Assembly: GCA_018820275.1 (NCBI GenBank)
Contig: JAHJOO010000062.1
Coordinates: forward strand, 1 to 32,375
Direction of reading: 5' to 3'
DNA from: Alphaproteobacteria bacterium
Lineage (GTDB): Bacteria; Pseudomonadota; Alphaproteobacteria; Caulobacterales; Caulobacteraceae
Length of the DNA stretch: 32,375 bases
A program made the translations under genes and the position numbers. The notes under the pieces were generated by a model. It was not told the origin of the DNA. It ran no database searches and worked only from the letters and a program-made list of their open reading frames with translations. Positions 25,839-32,375 of the stretch are shown here, piece after piece. Within the stretch, counting starts at the first letter, position 1, and every line of letters begins with the position of its first letter.

Positions 25839-26996
25839 TCAAGCGGTGAGCAGGCGGCGGGTGACCGCGTCCAGGAGCGGACGGCCGGTGGCGGAGGCGA
25901 TCACGCGGCCGTTGGCGACGATCAGGAAGCCTTCCTCGACCATCTCGGCCAGCGGCCGGGCGGCGGCGGGCAGGGTGTCGAGATCGGACAGGGCCACGCC
26001 CTCGACGGTGCGCAGGCCCAGCAGGACGCGTTCCTCAGCGGCTTCCTGAGGAGACAGGGCGGTGTGCTCCTCCCACGGGGCGCCGGCCTCGACGCCCGCC
26101 ACGTAGGCGTCGATCTTCCGGTGGGCGACGGTGGCGGTGCGGACGCCGTCCCGCGTCAGCCGGCCGTGGGCACCGGGACCGAGACCCAGATAGTCGCCGC
26201 CGCGCCAGACGTGCAGATTGTGGGCCGAGCGGGCGTCGACGCCGCGCGCGTGGTTGGACACCTCATAGGCGTCGAAGCCGGCGGCCCCCAGCGTCGCCTG
26301 GGTGGCTTCATAGAGGGCGGCGGCCAGATCCTCGTCGGGCGGGGACCAGTCGCCGCGGCCGACGGCGCGGGCGAAGGCGGTGCCCTGGGCGATCGTCAAC
26401 TGATAGGGCGAGACGTGCTCGAAGCCGAGGTCCAGCGCCTGGGTCAGGGCGGCGCGCCAGTCGGCGACCGACTGGCCCGGCAGGGCGTGGATCAGGTCGA
26501 TCGACAGGCGCGGGAAGGCACGGGCCGCCACGGCGACGGCGCGCCGGGCCTCGTCCGCGGAATGGTTGCGGCCGAGGAAGGCCAGCTGGGCGTCGTCCAG
26601 CGCCTGCACCCCCATGGACAGGCGGTTCACCCCGGCGGCGGCGAAGGCGGCGAAACGGTCGGCCTCGGCGTCGGTCGGATTGGCCTCCAGCGTGACCTCG
26701 ACCGGACCGCCAGGGAACAGGGCGCGCGCGGCCGCGACCACCGCGGCGACGTCGGCCGCGTCCATCAGGGACGGGGTGCCGCCGCCGAGGAAGATCGAGG
26801 CCAGACGGCGCGGGCCGGTCAGGGCGGCCTGGGCCCGCAGGTCGGCGAGGATCGCGGCGGTCAGACGGGCGGCGCGGTCCGTGTTGCCCCGCGCCCGCAC
26901 CACGTTGAAGTCGCAATAGGGGCAGATGCGGGCACAGAAGGGCCAGTGGACGTAGAGGGCGACGTCCGGGCCGGGATCGGGCGGCTCAGTCCTCAA
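25839..26996 (-). CDS. hemW: HemW-type radical SAM heme chaperone
   Basis: A 385-residue radical SAM protein. The Fe-S motif is [10 protein letters not shown] (C-x3-C-x2-C, about 21-30), preceded by ALYVHWPF. The HemW-specific segments FLGGGTPSL and [21 protein letters not shown] are present, which separates it from oxygen-independent coproporphyrinogen oxidase HemN; HemW inserts heme into respiratory enzymes. The only possible start before the cluster is TTG 26996, overlapping rdgB by 11 bases, with AAGG about nine bases upstream. It is the middle of a minus-strand operon. Confidence 0.95.
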   Translation of the reverse strand: MRTEPPDPGPDVALYVHWPFCARICPYCDFNVVRARGNTDRAARLTAAILADLRAQAALTGPRRLASIFLGGGTPSLMDAADVAAVVAAARALFPGGPVEVTLEANPTDAEADRFAAFAAAGVNRLSMGVQALDDAQLAFLGRNHSADEARRAVAVAARAFPRLSIDLIHALPGQSVADWRAALTQALDLGFEHVSPYQLTIAQGTAFARAVGRGDWSPPDEDLAAALYEATQATLGAAGFDAYEVSNHARGVDARSAHNLHVWRGGDYLGLGPGAHGRLTRDGVRTATVAHRKIDAYVAGVEAGAPWEEHTALSPQEAAEERVLLGLRTVEGVALSDLDTLPAAARPLAEMVEEGFLIVANGRVIASATGRPLLDAVTRRLLTA

Positions 26997-27591
26997 CCAG
27001 CGCGGCCTTGAGCTTGGCGAACGCCACGGCGCGGTGGCTCATGGCGTCCTTGGCGTCGGGATCCATCTGGCCGAAGGTTTCGGTGAAGCCTTCCGGGATG
27101 AAGATCGGATCGTAGCCGAAGCCGCGGTCGCCGCGCGGGGGAAAGGTCACCACGCCGTCGACGCGGCCCTCGACCACCACGGTCGGTCCGCCGGGCCAGG
27201 CCACGGCGAGGGCCGAGGTGAACCAGGCCGAGCGGTCGTCGCCGCCGACCTCCTCCAGCCGGCGCTCGACCTGGGCCATGGCGTGGGCGAAATCCTTGTC
27301 CGGACCGGCCCAGCGGGCCGAGAAGATGCCGGGCGCCCCGCCCAGGGCAGCCACCGACAGGCCGGAGTCGTCGGCCAGCGACGGCAGGCCCGACCGTTCG
27401 GCCGCATGGCGCGCCTTCAGCACCGCATTGCCCACGAACGTGCTCTCAGTCTCGTCGGGTTCGGGCAGATTCAGCTCCCCGGCGGTGACGATCGTGTAAT
27501 TTCCATCCAGCAGGGCCGCGATCTCGCGCGCCTTGCCCGGATTGTGGGTCGCCGCGACAAGCCGCATCCCCCTGATAAGCTTGGGTTTCAT
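26986..27591 (-). CDS. rdgB: dITP/XTP pyrophosphatase (RdgB/HAM1)
   Basis: A 201-residue house-cleaning nucleotide pyrophosphatase that removes dITP, ITP and XTP. Motifs: [15 protein letters not shown] near the start, [20 protein letters not shown] with the metal-binding Asp pair, [12 protein letters not shown] and [13 protein letters not shown] 27591 has an AGGGAG about ten bases upstream; ATG 27567 begins right at the conserved core but its G-rich site is too close. It overlaps hemW by 11 bases and heads the operon; a 27-bp palindrome lies 36 bases upstream. Confidence 0.97.
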   Translation of the reverse strand: MKPKLIRGMRLVAATHNPGKAREIAALLDGNYTIVTAGELNLPEPDETESTFVGNAVLKARHAAERSGLPSLADDSGLSVAALGGAPGIFSARWAGPDKDFAHAMAQVERRLEEVGGDDRSAWFTSALAVAWPGGPTVVVEGRVDGVVTFPPRGDRGFGYDPIFIPEGFTETFGQMDPDAKDAMSHRAVAFAKLKAALVED

Positions 27592-27626
27592 CGCGCCTGT
27601 CTCCCTGCTGCGCCGACCTTGCCGAA

Positions 27627-27653
27627 GTTTAATATCGTTAAACGATATGTAAC
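27627..27653. promoter_or_regulatory. 27-bp palindromic operator candidate
   Basis: ATATCGTT (27632-27639), central A, AACGATAT (27641-27648) is a perfect 8+1+8 palindrome. After two mismatched pairs it resumes with GTT (27627-27629) and AAC (27651-27653). It sits in an AT-rich patch between divergent rdgB and the 38-residue membrane peptide gene and looks like the site of a dimeric regulator. The cognate protein is not identified. Confidence 0.6.
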
Positions 27654-27800
27654 GTGCATTCCCGGCGAGCACGTCCTATCTATGATCTCAAGAACGAGGG
27701 GCCGCATCGTTCCCCCAGAGCTCCAGAAAGGGCACCGGAATGCAGCGGCAAAGAAAAACAAGCAATGACGCACCTCAATCAGGATAAACGGAGACACACG

Positions 27801-27917
27801 ATGCACACCATGAGCGCCACCCGCTTCGCCGAAAAAGTCGGCTACGCCCTCGTCAACGGCGCCCTGCTGGCCGCCCTGCCTACCGCCCTGGTCGCCATCC
27901 TGCTGCAAGCCTTCTGA
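27801..27917 (+). CDS. 38-residue single-span membrane peptide
   Basis: A small ORF with GGAG at seven-base spacing before ATG 27801. The product has a short polar N-terminus (MHTMSATRFAEKVGYALV) and one hydrophobic segment from about residue 17 to 37 (NGALLAALPTALVAILLQAF), an inner-membrane peptide pattern. A longer form from ATG 27765 lacks a ribosome-binding site. It is 106 bases before the DUF2975 gene on the same strand and downstream of the palindrome at 27627-27653. No family recognised. Confidence 0.65.
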   Translation: MHTMSATRFAEKVGYALVNGALLAALPTALVAILLQAF

Positions 27918-28023
27918 GCGGCGGGACTTTGACCGGAATGACAGTCGAAGCGATGCTGGAGCCGCGCGCGGTTCTCCCGAACCCCGCGCGGTGATCCGGC
28001 CCCGACCGTCATAAGGACTTCGA

Positions 28024-28599
28024 ATGCCCCTGTCGCCCCGACGCCTTGCCCTGCCCGCCATACCGGGCCTGCGCGCGCTGGGGCCGGGGTCGGTGTCCAG
28101 CCTGCTGAAGACCGCGCTGGACGTCGCCTACGCCGTGCTGATCCTGCTGACCGCCCTGGGCGCGGTCCTGTTCGTCACGGTCGCCTTCATCCCCATGGGC
28201 CAGCTGGGCGTGACCGTCACCGACGACGCCGGCGGCACCCAGATCCCCCTGCCCCGCTCCCACGCCCTGTTCGCGGTCGGGGCCTTCATCGGCTATTTCG
28301 CCGGCTTCGCCCTGATCCTGCGCAACCTGCGCCGGGTGTTCCGCACCTTGACGCTGGGCGATCCCTTCCAGCCCGAGAACGTGGCGCGGCTGCGCCAGAT
28401 CGGCTGGATCCTGGCCACCGTCACCGGCGGCGTCTGGGTCGGCCAGATGCTGGTCTCGCGGCTGGCGCGCGGCGTCATGGACCCGCCCAGCCTGTTCAAC
28501 CTGGTGACCCCCGCCTTCTCCGTCCTGGTCGTCTTCGTGCTGGCGGAGGTGTTCCGCGAGGGCGCGCGCCTGCGCCGCGAATCCGAACTGACGATCTGA
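28024..28599 (+). CDS. DUF2975 family membrane protein
   Basis: A 191-residue integral membrane protein with four hydrophobic segments (about 30-58, 80-100, 121-142, 155-180). The motif LTLGDPFQPENVARLRQIGWIL between segments two and three is typical of DUF2975. AAGGA lies seven bases before ATG 28024. DUF2975 genes are very often followed, as here, by a small YozG-like XRE regulator. The biochemical role is unknown. Confidence 0.85.
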   Translation: MPLSPRRLALPAIPGLRALGPGSVSSLLKTALDVAYAVLILLTALGAVLFVTVAFIPMGQLGVTVTDDAGGTQIPLPRSHALFAVGAFIGYFAGFALILRNLRRVFRTLTLGDPFQPENVARLRQIGWILATVTGGVWVGQMLVSRLARGVMDPPSLFNLVTPAFSVLVVFVLAEVFREGARLRRESELTI

Positions 28600-28622
28600 C
28601 CGCTCCGGTGTAAGAGCCCGCC

Positions 28623-28862
28623 ATGGCCATTCGCGTGAACCTGGACCGACTGCTGGCCGAGCGCCGGATGTCGCTGACCGAGCTCAGCGACCGCGTCGGC
28701 GTGACCGTGGCCAATCTGTCGATCCTGAAGACCGGCAAGGCGCGGGCCATGCGCTTCTCGACGCTGGACGCCCTGTGCCGCGAGCTGAACTGCACCCCCG
28801 GCGACCTGCTGGGCCATGCGCCGGGGCCGCAGGCCGGCGGCGACGACGCCGAAGAGGCATGA
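28623..28862 (+). CDS. YozG-like XRE-family transcriptional regulator
   Basis: A 79-residue helix-turn-helix protein of the Cro/C1 type. IRVNLDRLLAERRMSLTELSDRVG and NLSILKTGKARAMRFSTLDALC span the fold (about 3-58), followed by ELNCTPGDLLGHAP and an acidic tail. This small regulator type, with short N-terminus and CTPGDLL, regularly accompanies DUF2975 proteins; the two are 23 bases apart and probably form a regulatory pair. Its stop overlaps the next start (ATGA, 28859-28862). Confidence 0.92.
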   Translation: MAIRVNLDRLLAERRMSLTELSDRVGVTVANLSILKTGKARAMRFSTLDALCRELNCTPGDLLGHAPGPQAGGDDAEEA

Positions 28863-29419
28863 GCCGGGGCGACGACCTGTCGCCGGAGGATCGCCGCATC
28901 TGGGCGCGGGTGGCGGGGTCGGCGGTTCCCCAGAAACGCAAGAAGGCCCTGCTGACCTCGATGATCGAGGTGCCTGCGGCCGCGCCCGGCGCCGGGCCGC
29001 TTCCGCCCGGAAAACGCAAGACGCCCGTGCCGGCACCCGCGCCCTCGCCCTTGACGCCACCGCCCGCCGCCCCGCCCCGCAGCCGCGGCACGCCGGAGGC
29101 GCTGGAGCCGCGCCACCAGCGCCGCCTCTCGCGCGAGCGCGACCCCATCGACGCGCGCATCGACCTGCACGGCTATGGCCGCTTCCAGGCGCAGGACGCC
29201 CTGACCGCCTTCCTGATCGGGGCGCAGGCGCGGGGGCACGGGGCGGTGCTGGTCATCACCGGTCAGGGACGGCGCGGCGGCTCGGGCGTGATCCGCGCCA
29301 GCGTGCACGAATGGCTGACGGCGCCGGCCCTGCGCGGCGTCGTCTCCGGCTTCGCCCCCGCCGCCCGCAAACACGGCGGCGACGGGGCGCTGTATGTGAC
29401 GATCAGGCGGGGATCCTGA
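28859..29419 (+). CDS. Smr-domain protein (MutS2 C-terminal-like)
   Basis: A 186-residue protein. The C-terminal Smr domain (about 99-186) has IDLHGYGRFQAQDALTAFL, then LVITGQGRRGGSGVIRASVHEWL and the late HGGDGALYVTIRR. Smr domains are DNA/RNA nicking endonucleases, and stand-alone bacterial forms have been linked to cleavage of mRNA on collided ribosomes. The N-terminal half is a Pro/Ala-rich, basic disordered linker. The TGxGxxG and HGGxGAxxV motifs are intact. ATG 28859 overlaps the XRE stop, giving co-translation. Confidence 0.92.
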   Translation: MSRGDDLSPEDRRIWARVAGSAVPQKRKKALLTSMIEVPAAAPGAGPLPPGKRKTPVPAPAPSPLTPPPAAPPRSRGTPEALEPRHQRRLSRERDPIDARIDLHGYGRFQAQDALTAFLIGAQARGHGAVLVITGQGRRGGSGVIRASVHEWLTAPALRGVVSGFAPAARKHGGDGALYVTIRRGS

Positions 29420-29423
29420 GACC

Positions 29424-29501
29424 TGTCATCCCGGCCGGAGCCGCGCAGCGGCGGAGAGCCGGGACGTGGGTCCGCCCCGGCGGTCGGCGGCCGGGATGAC
29501 A
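29424..29501. repeat. Long palindromic intergenic element
   Basis: Perfect 14-bp terminal arms TGTCATCCCGGCCG (29424-29437) and CGGCCGGGATGACA (29488-29501) enclose 50 bases with inner hairpin potential (GCCGC-GCA-GCGGC). It fills the gap between two convergent genes. The GTCATCCCGGC core resembles dispersed palindromic repeats common between alphaproteobacterial genes; it may also end transcription from both sides. Confidence 0.7.
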
Positions 29502-29511
29502 ACGGGCGGGA

Positions 29512-30540
29512 TCAGGCCTGAAGCCGCAGCCCGGCCTCTTTGGCAAGCCCTTCCAGCGACACCATCGGGCGCGGCCCCCAGTGGGCGATGACCTCGGCGG
29601 CGGCCAGCGAGCCCAGCTTGCCGGCGTCCTCCAGCGGCAGGCCGCGGGCGAGGCCCAGCAGGAAGCCGGCGGCGTACTGGTCGCCGGCGCCGGTGGTGTC
29701 GACGACCTTCACCCCCGGGACGGCGGCGACCTTCACGCGCTGGTCGCCCGAGATGATCACGGACCCGTCGGGGCCGCGCGTGACGGCGGCGATCTCGACC
29801 ATGGCGGCCAGCTGGTCGGCGGCGGCGTCGAAGTCGTCGGTCTCGAACAGGGCGGCCAGCTCGGACTCATTGGCGAGGACGACGTCGGCCGAGGCCGCGA
29901 TGAAGTCCAGCAGTTCGGCGCGCCAGCGGTGCACAACGAAGGCGTCCGACAGGGTGATGGCGACCTTGCGGCCGGCGTCGTGCGCGGCCTTGGCCGCCGC
30001 CTCGAAGGCCGCGCGACCCGGCGCCGGGTCGAACAGATAGCCTTCCAGATAGACGATGGCGCTGTCGCCGATCAGGGCGGCGTCGGCGTCGGCCACGGTC
30101 AGCTGGTTGGCCGCGCCCAGGAAGGTGCACATGGTGCGCTGGCCGTCGGCGGTCACATTGATCAGGCAGCGGCCGGTGCCGAGGCCGGCGGCGACGCCGT
30201 CGACCAGGGGCGCGACGTCGAAATGCACGCCCGCGGCGCGGATGTCGTGGGCGAAGACCTCGCCCAGCTGGTCGTCGGCGACCTTGCCCAGATAGGCGGC
30301 GCGCCCGCCGAAGCTGCCCACGCCCGCCACCGTATTGCCGGCCGAGCCGCCGGACGCTTCCACGCCCGCGGCCATGGCGTCGTACAGGGCCGCGCTCTGG
30401 TCGGCGTCGACCAGCTGCATGGAGCCGGCGGTCAGGCCCTGCGCCTCCAGAAAGGCGGGGTCGCACGGCGCGAGCACGTCGACGATGGCGTTGCCGACGG
30501 CGCAGACGTCGAAGCGGGCGGGGGAATGGGTCTGGGTCAT
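29512..30540 (-). CDS. PfkB-family carbohydrate/adenosine kinase
   Basis: A 342-residue ribokinase-fold kinase. The N-terminal substrate part has GNAIVDVLA and [23 protein letters not shown]. The C-terminal signature [17 protein letters not shown] contains catalytic Asp287 and the anion hole. The alphaproteobacterial proteins of this length and GNAIVDVLA start are commonly assigned as adenosine kinases, but the substrate cannot be proven here. ATG 30540 is used; the longer ORF would run into the divergent deformylase gene. Confidence 0.92.
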   Translation of the reverse strand: MTQTHSPARFDVCAVGNAIVDVLAPCDPAFLEAQGLTAGSMQLVDADQSAALYDAMAAGVEASGGSAGNTVAGVGSFGGRAAYLGKVADDQLGEVFAHDIRAAGVHFDVAPLVDGVAAGLGTGRCLINVTADGQRTMCTFLGAANQLTVADADAALIGDSAIVYLEGYLFDPAPGRAAFEAAAKAAHDAGRKVAITLSDAFVVHRWRAELLDFIAASADVVLANESELAALFETDDFDAAADQLAAMVEIAAVTRGPDGSVIISGDQRVKVAAVPGVKVVDTTGAGDQYAAGFLLGLARGLPLEDAGKLGSLAAAEVIAHWGPRPMVSLEGLAKEAGLRLQA

Positions 30541-30642
30541 GGCGCGCGCCTTAGCGGTCCGACCGGGGTTTGGCCAGCGCCGGGATGGGGCGCGACCCCC
30601 CGAAATCTTGACCGCGGACGCCCCGGAGCCTACCTCGACGGC

Positions 30643-31212
30643 ATGACCGTGCGCCGCATACTGACCGTCGACAACGCCGCCGACCTGGCCGTGCTGAAGC
30701 AGGTTTCGACCCCCGTCGAGGCCGTGGACGACGGCGTGCGCGCCCTGATGGATGACATGCTGGAGACCATGTACGCGGCGCCCGGCATCGGCCTGGCGGC
30801 GGTGCAGATCGGCGAGCTGACCCGCGTGGTGGTCATGGACCTGGGCGACGGCGCGCCGGATCCGGACGCCGGGGCAACCGAGGGCGACGAGGAACCCGCC
30901 CGCGTCCCCAACCCCCGCTTCTTCGTCAATCCCGAGGTGCTGTGGACCTCTGAAGAGACCCTGCCGTACGAAGAGGGCTGCCTGTCGATCCCGGAGTATT
31001 TCGACAGCGTGGAGCGCCCCGCCCGCGCCCGCGTCCGCTATCTGGACCGCGAAGGCCGCACGGTCGAGGAAGAGATCGACGGCCTGTACGCCGTCTGCTT
31101 CCAGCACGAGCTGGATCACCTGAACGGCGTGCTGTTCATCGACCACCTGTCCCGGCTGCGGCGCGACCGGGCCATGGCCAAGGTCAAGAAAGCCGCGAGG
31201 ATGGCCGCCTGA
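30643..31212 (+). CDS. def: Peptide deformylase
   Basis: A 189-residue metalloenzyme that removes the N-formyl group from nascent proteins. All three motifs are present: [10 protein letters not shown] (48-57), EGCLSIP with Cys113, and QHELDHLNG with HELDH at 155-159; Cys113, His155 and His159 bind the metal. An acidic insertion (about 68-88, [18 protein letters not shown]) follows the first motif, longer than in E. coli. The last base of its stop is the first of the next ATG (TGATG), so the following membrane gene is coupled. No fmt gene is adjacent in the window. Confidence 0.97.
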   Translation: MTVRRILTVDNAADLAVLKQVSTPVEAVDDGVRALMDDMLETMYAAPGIGLAAVQIGELTRVVVMDLGDGAPDPDAGATEGDEEPARVPNPRFFVNPEVLWTSEETLPYEEGCLSIPEYFDSVERPARARVRYLDREGRTVEEEIDGLYAVCFQHELDHLNGVLFIDHLSRLRRDRAMAKVKKAARMAA

Positions 31213-31439
31213 TGCCCCGTTTGAAGCGCAGCCCCGACCGCATCATCGACCCGCGCGGCCGCCGCCGCCTGACCCGCAACGAAAAGGTCGGCGTGGCCGG
31301 CCTCGTCACCCTGCTGGGCGTGGCCCTGGCGGGCGTGGTGGCGGGCATGATCATCGACCGCCTGCTGAGCTTCGACGACGCCCTGGACCCCGGCGGCGAA
31401 TGGGACGAGGGCGGCGGGGTCTTCACGCGCTGGGAGTGA
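31212..31439 (+). CDS. Small single-span membrane protein
   Basis: A 75-residue protein with a strongly basic N-terminus (PRLKRSPDRIIDPRGRRRL), one membrane helix (about 26-50, VGVAGLVTLLGVALAGVVAGMI), and an acidic C-terminus (DDALDPGGEWDEGGG), suggesting an N-in orientation. It is translationally coupled to def by a one-base overlap. No family recognised. Confidence 0.75.
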   Translation: MPRLKRSPDRIIDPRGRRRLTRNEKVGVAGLVTLLGVALAGVVAGMIIDRLLSFDDALDPGGEWDEGGGVFTRWE

Positions 31440-31474
31440 CGCGCGGCGGACTGCAGCAGGCCGACGCGGCAGAG

Positions 31475-31498
31475 GTCCGCGATGGGTGGGAAGCGGAC
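31475..31498. repeat. Dispersed-repeat hairpin GTCCGC...GCGGAC
   Basis: GTCCGC (31475-31480) and GCGGAC (31493-31498) flank GATGGGTGGGAA. Related half-copies lie at 31927-31941 and 32224-32238. Read on the minus strand it encodes DVRFPPIAD, a spurious peptide motif I associate with a repeat scattered through alphaproteobacterial intergenic DNA. Confidence 0.5.
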
Positions 31499-31507
31499 AT
31501 CAGATAG

Positions 31508-31536
31508 CGCTGATGCTAGAGCCCATCGCATCAGCG
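31508..31536. other. 9-bp hairpin at the 3' end of the orphan membrane gene
   Basis: CGCTGATGC (31508-31516) pairs perfectly with GCATCAGCG (31528-31536) around an 11-base loop. On the minus strand it includes the stop region of the orphan membrane gene (TGA 31533-31531). There is no T-tract, so it is a possible weak terminator. Confidence 0.4.
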
Positions 31537-31899
31537 TCGACGAGAGAGTCTCACTCGCTTGCCGCGATCAATGGACCTCCGAACCCGGGCCGCGCGGAAT
31601 AAGGATGAGACCGTCACAACAGCGATTAGGGTCAGGGCGGCTGAAGCCCATGCGACGGTTGGGATCGCAATAATCCACCATAGAAGTCCCCGGTGGTGAC
31701 CGAGTGAGTCGGGAAGAATCAACAGAAAAACTGGTGCGACCCCGATGAGCCCCATTCGGGAGATTTGTCGGTTTGACCGGCTTAGTCCAGTTGCACGCAG
31801 GCTGGCGCTTCGGCCATTGTTAGCCTCCAGCGCGCCGAGCAGAACAAGCGACGCCCAGCGACGCAGAGGCGGAACGACACGAAGGTTGAGTGACCTCAT
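31531..31899 (-). CDS. Orphan membrane protein, lower-GC
   Basis: A 122-residue protein with a basic N-terminal half (RSLNLRVVPPLRRW) and two or three hydrophobic segments: about 15-25 (WASLVLLGAL), 51-65 (GLIGVAPVFLLILP) and 74-100 (LLWWIIAIPTVAWASAALTL). It ends in a basic tail. ATG 31899 is preferred to a TTG at 31923; no good ribosome-binding site is seen. The G+C by hand count over 31561-31800 is about 58%, clearly below the rest of the window, suggesting transfer. No family recognised. Confidence 0.5.
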   Translation of the reverse strand: MRSLNLRVVPPLRRWASLVLLGALEANNGRSASLRATGLSRSNRQISRMGLIGVAPVFLLILPDSLGHHRGLLWWIIAIPTVAWASAALTLIAVVTVSSLFRAARVRRSIDRGKRVRLSRRR

Positions 31900-31926
31900 G
31901 CCCGCAAACTCTACCGTCCCCAAGCA

Positions 31927-31941
31927 GTCCGCAATGGGTCG
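31927..31941 (+). repeat. Half-copy of dispersed repeat (GTCCGCAATGGGTCG)
   Basis: Fourteen of 15 bases match the copy at 32224-32238, and the first 13 resemble 31475-31487 (one difference). It lies between the two orphan genes. Confidence 0.55.
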
Positions 31942-31974
31942 GGATCGGTCCTGACCAACAGGCCGGAACCGGAC

Positions 31975-32196
31975 CTATGCCTCAAGCAGGGTCAGCGATG
32001 TCGAAGCGTAGCGAAGGACGTATGGCTTCTCAGCCGGTTTGCCGTCGGGGATCGCGTCCCCGAAGAACGCAATGTAGCAGTCGTGGGTGCCGATCTCCTC
32101 GCTGAGCCAGCAATGGACGACGATCCCGTCCTCCCAACTGTGATCGACATGGTTGATCAGCCGCACTGCCGTGCCGGGTTCCAGATATCGGTCCAT
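31975..32196 (-). CDS. 73-residue orphan protein of unknown function
   Basis: A compact soluble protein starting MDRYLEPGTAVRLINHVD, with HSWEDGIVVHCWLSEEIG, two Cys and several aromatic residues; the alternating pattern suggests a small beta-barrel (SH3-like) fold, which is a guess. The ORF can be extended to 32310, but that extension runs through the dispersed-repeat copy and the insertion-sequence end, so ATG 32196 is chosen. No clear ribosome-binding site. It lies between two direct copies of the 15-bp repeat. Confidence 0.6.
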   Translation of the reverse strand: MDRYLEPGTAVRLINHVDHSWEDGIVVHCWLSEEIGTHDCYIAFFGDAIPDGKPAEKPYVLRYASTSLTLLEA

Positions 32197-32223
32197 CCCC
32201 GAGAAGTCGCCTAGATGTCCGGA

Positions 32224-32238
32224 GTCCGCAACGGGTCG
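32224..32238 (+). repeat. Half-copy of dispersed repeat (GTCCGCAACGGGTCG)
   Basis: Matches 31927-31941 in 14 of 15 bases, same orientation. It abuts the presumed insertion-sequence end at about 32241. Confidence 0.55.
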
Positions 32239-32240
32239 AG

Positions 32241-32375
32241 GCCGTGTAAAAACGTGCTGAGCCACGGCGAAGCGGAAGTGGCGACGGGGCGCGGAGCGCC
32301 CTCTTCTCACGCCCTGATCGCTTCCATCAGCGGCTTGGTCCCCAGCACCGCCATCACCCGCTTCATGTTGTAGGC
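32241..32375 (-). mobile_element. Edge of an insertion sequence (IS1182/IS5-like), truncated by window end
   Basis: The plus-strand sequence GCCGTGTAAAAACG beginning at about 32241 resembles terminal inverted repeats of IS1182/IS5-type elements. It is 66 bases outside the stop of a transposase C-terminus that reads off the window. The exact end, family and target duplication cannot be fixed without the other end. Confidence 0.5.
32307..32375 (-). CDS. Transposase, C-terminal fragment (rest outside window)
   Basis: The minus strand reads 22 codons to a TGA at 32309-32307: AYNMKRVMAVLGTKPLMEAI and two more residues. The AYNMKRV...LG pattern is typical of the last helix of DDE transposases of the IS1182/IS5 kind (after the catalytic domain). 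Upstream codons lie beyond the window, so completeness cannot be judged. Confidence 0.7.
   Translation of the reverse strand, partial: AYNMKRVMAVLGTKPLMEAIRA

Noticed and set aside
31184..31531. 115-codon minus-strand ORF with the DVRFPPIAD motif
   Set aside because: The motif comes from a dispersed intergenic repeat and the rest is antisense to the small membrane gene at 31212-31439.
31482..31673. 63-codon plus-strand ORF starting MGGKRTSDS
   Set aside because: It starts inside the dispersed-repeat hairpin and opposes the orphan membrane gene; no ribosome-binding site and no pattern.

Overview
The window is high-GC chromosomal DNA (roughly 70% G+C over most of its length) from an alphaproteobacterium. 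The hrcA-grpE, dnaK/dnaJ, rph, rdgB-hemW-rsmI and ubiE-ubiB neighbourhoods, an SDHAF4-type assembly factor, many GTG/TTG starts and ATGA/GTGA/TGATG overlaps, and heat-shock promoters of alphaproteobacterial type all fit Caulobacteraceae, perhaps Brevundimonas. No single marker here fixes the genus.

Layout. 1-682: 3' end of groEL and its terminator. 750-2071: an AraC-type regulator and a 33-residue cysteine-containing mini-protein. 2138-4442: two adjacent, unlike acyl-CoA dehydrogenases that look like the subunits of one heteromeric enzyme. 4504-6748: GNAT acetyltransferase-hrcA-grpE operon. 6753-8091 (minus): a Tat-exported dienelactone hydrolase-like protein and a small secreted protein. 8182-13113: dnaK, then dnaJ-dapB-rph. 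13117-14198 (minus): pterin-4a-carbinolamine dehydratase and a short-chain dehydrogenase. 14311-17936: Crp/Fnr-like regulator, ubiE-ubiB and a small exported protein. 17939-19334 (minus): arfB and htpX. 19411-20312: SDHAF4 homologue and a Gly/Tyr/His/Cys-rich exported protein. 20325-21842: pyrF (minus) and a MarC-type membrane protein (plus). 21847-27591 (minus): comM, gshB, yraN, rsmI, hemW and rdgB. 27801-29419: a 38-residue membrane peptide, DUF2975 protein, YozG-like XRE regulator and Smr-domain protein. 29512-31439: adenosine kinase-like PfkB protein (minus), peptide deformylase and a small membrane protein (plus). 31440-32375: a lower-GC accessory end with dispersed-repeat copies, two orphan minus-strand genes and the edge of an insertion sequence.

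How the genes work together. The main theme is protein quality control: GroEL, HrcA, GrpE, DnaK, DnaJ, HtpX, ArfB and an Smr-domain protein. Three of these loci (dnaK, dnaJ, htpX) carry sigma-32-type promoters with the same geometry, CTTG(C/A)nn-N13-TCYCATnT, which reads as a local heat-shock regulon. HrcA would repress groESL through CIRCE upstream of the window. A hairpin terminator plus a separate promoter between dnaK and dnaJ suggests that dnaJ-dapB-rph is an independent heat-inducible unit.

The core is ordinary housekeeping sequence, and I found no convincing complete new defence or metabolic system. The most unusual items are the 33-residue protein, the 27-bp palindrome before the DUF2975/XRE cluster, twin hairpins in the dnaK leader, the likely leaderless start of the GNAT-hrcA-grpE operon, and the repeat-rich accessory end. 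There is no gene-free stretch over 300 bases. The largest gaps (518-749, 1752-1969, 8092-8342) hold a terminator, nothing recognisable, and the dnaK promoter/leader respectively. No tRNA, rRNA or CRISPR array was seen.
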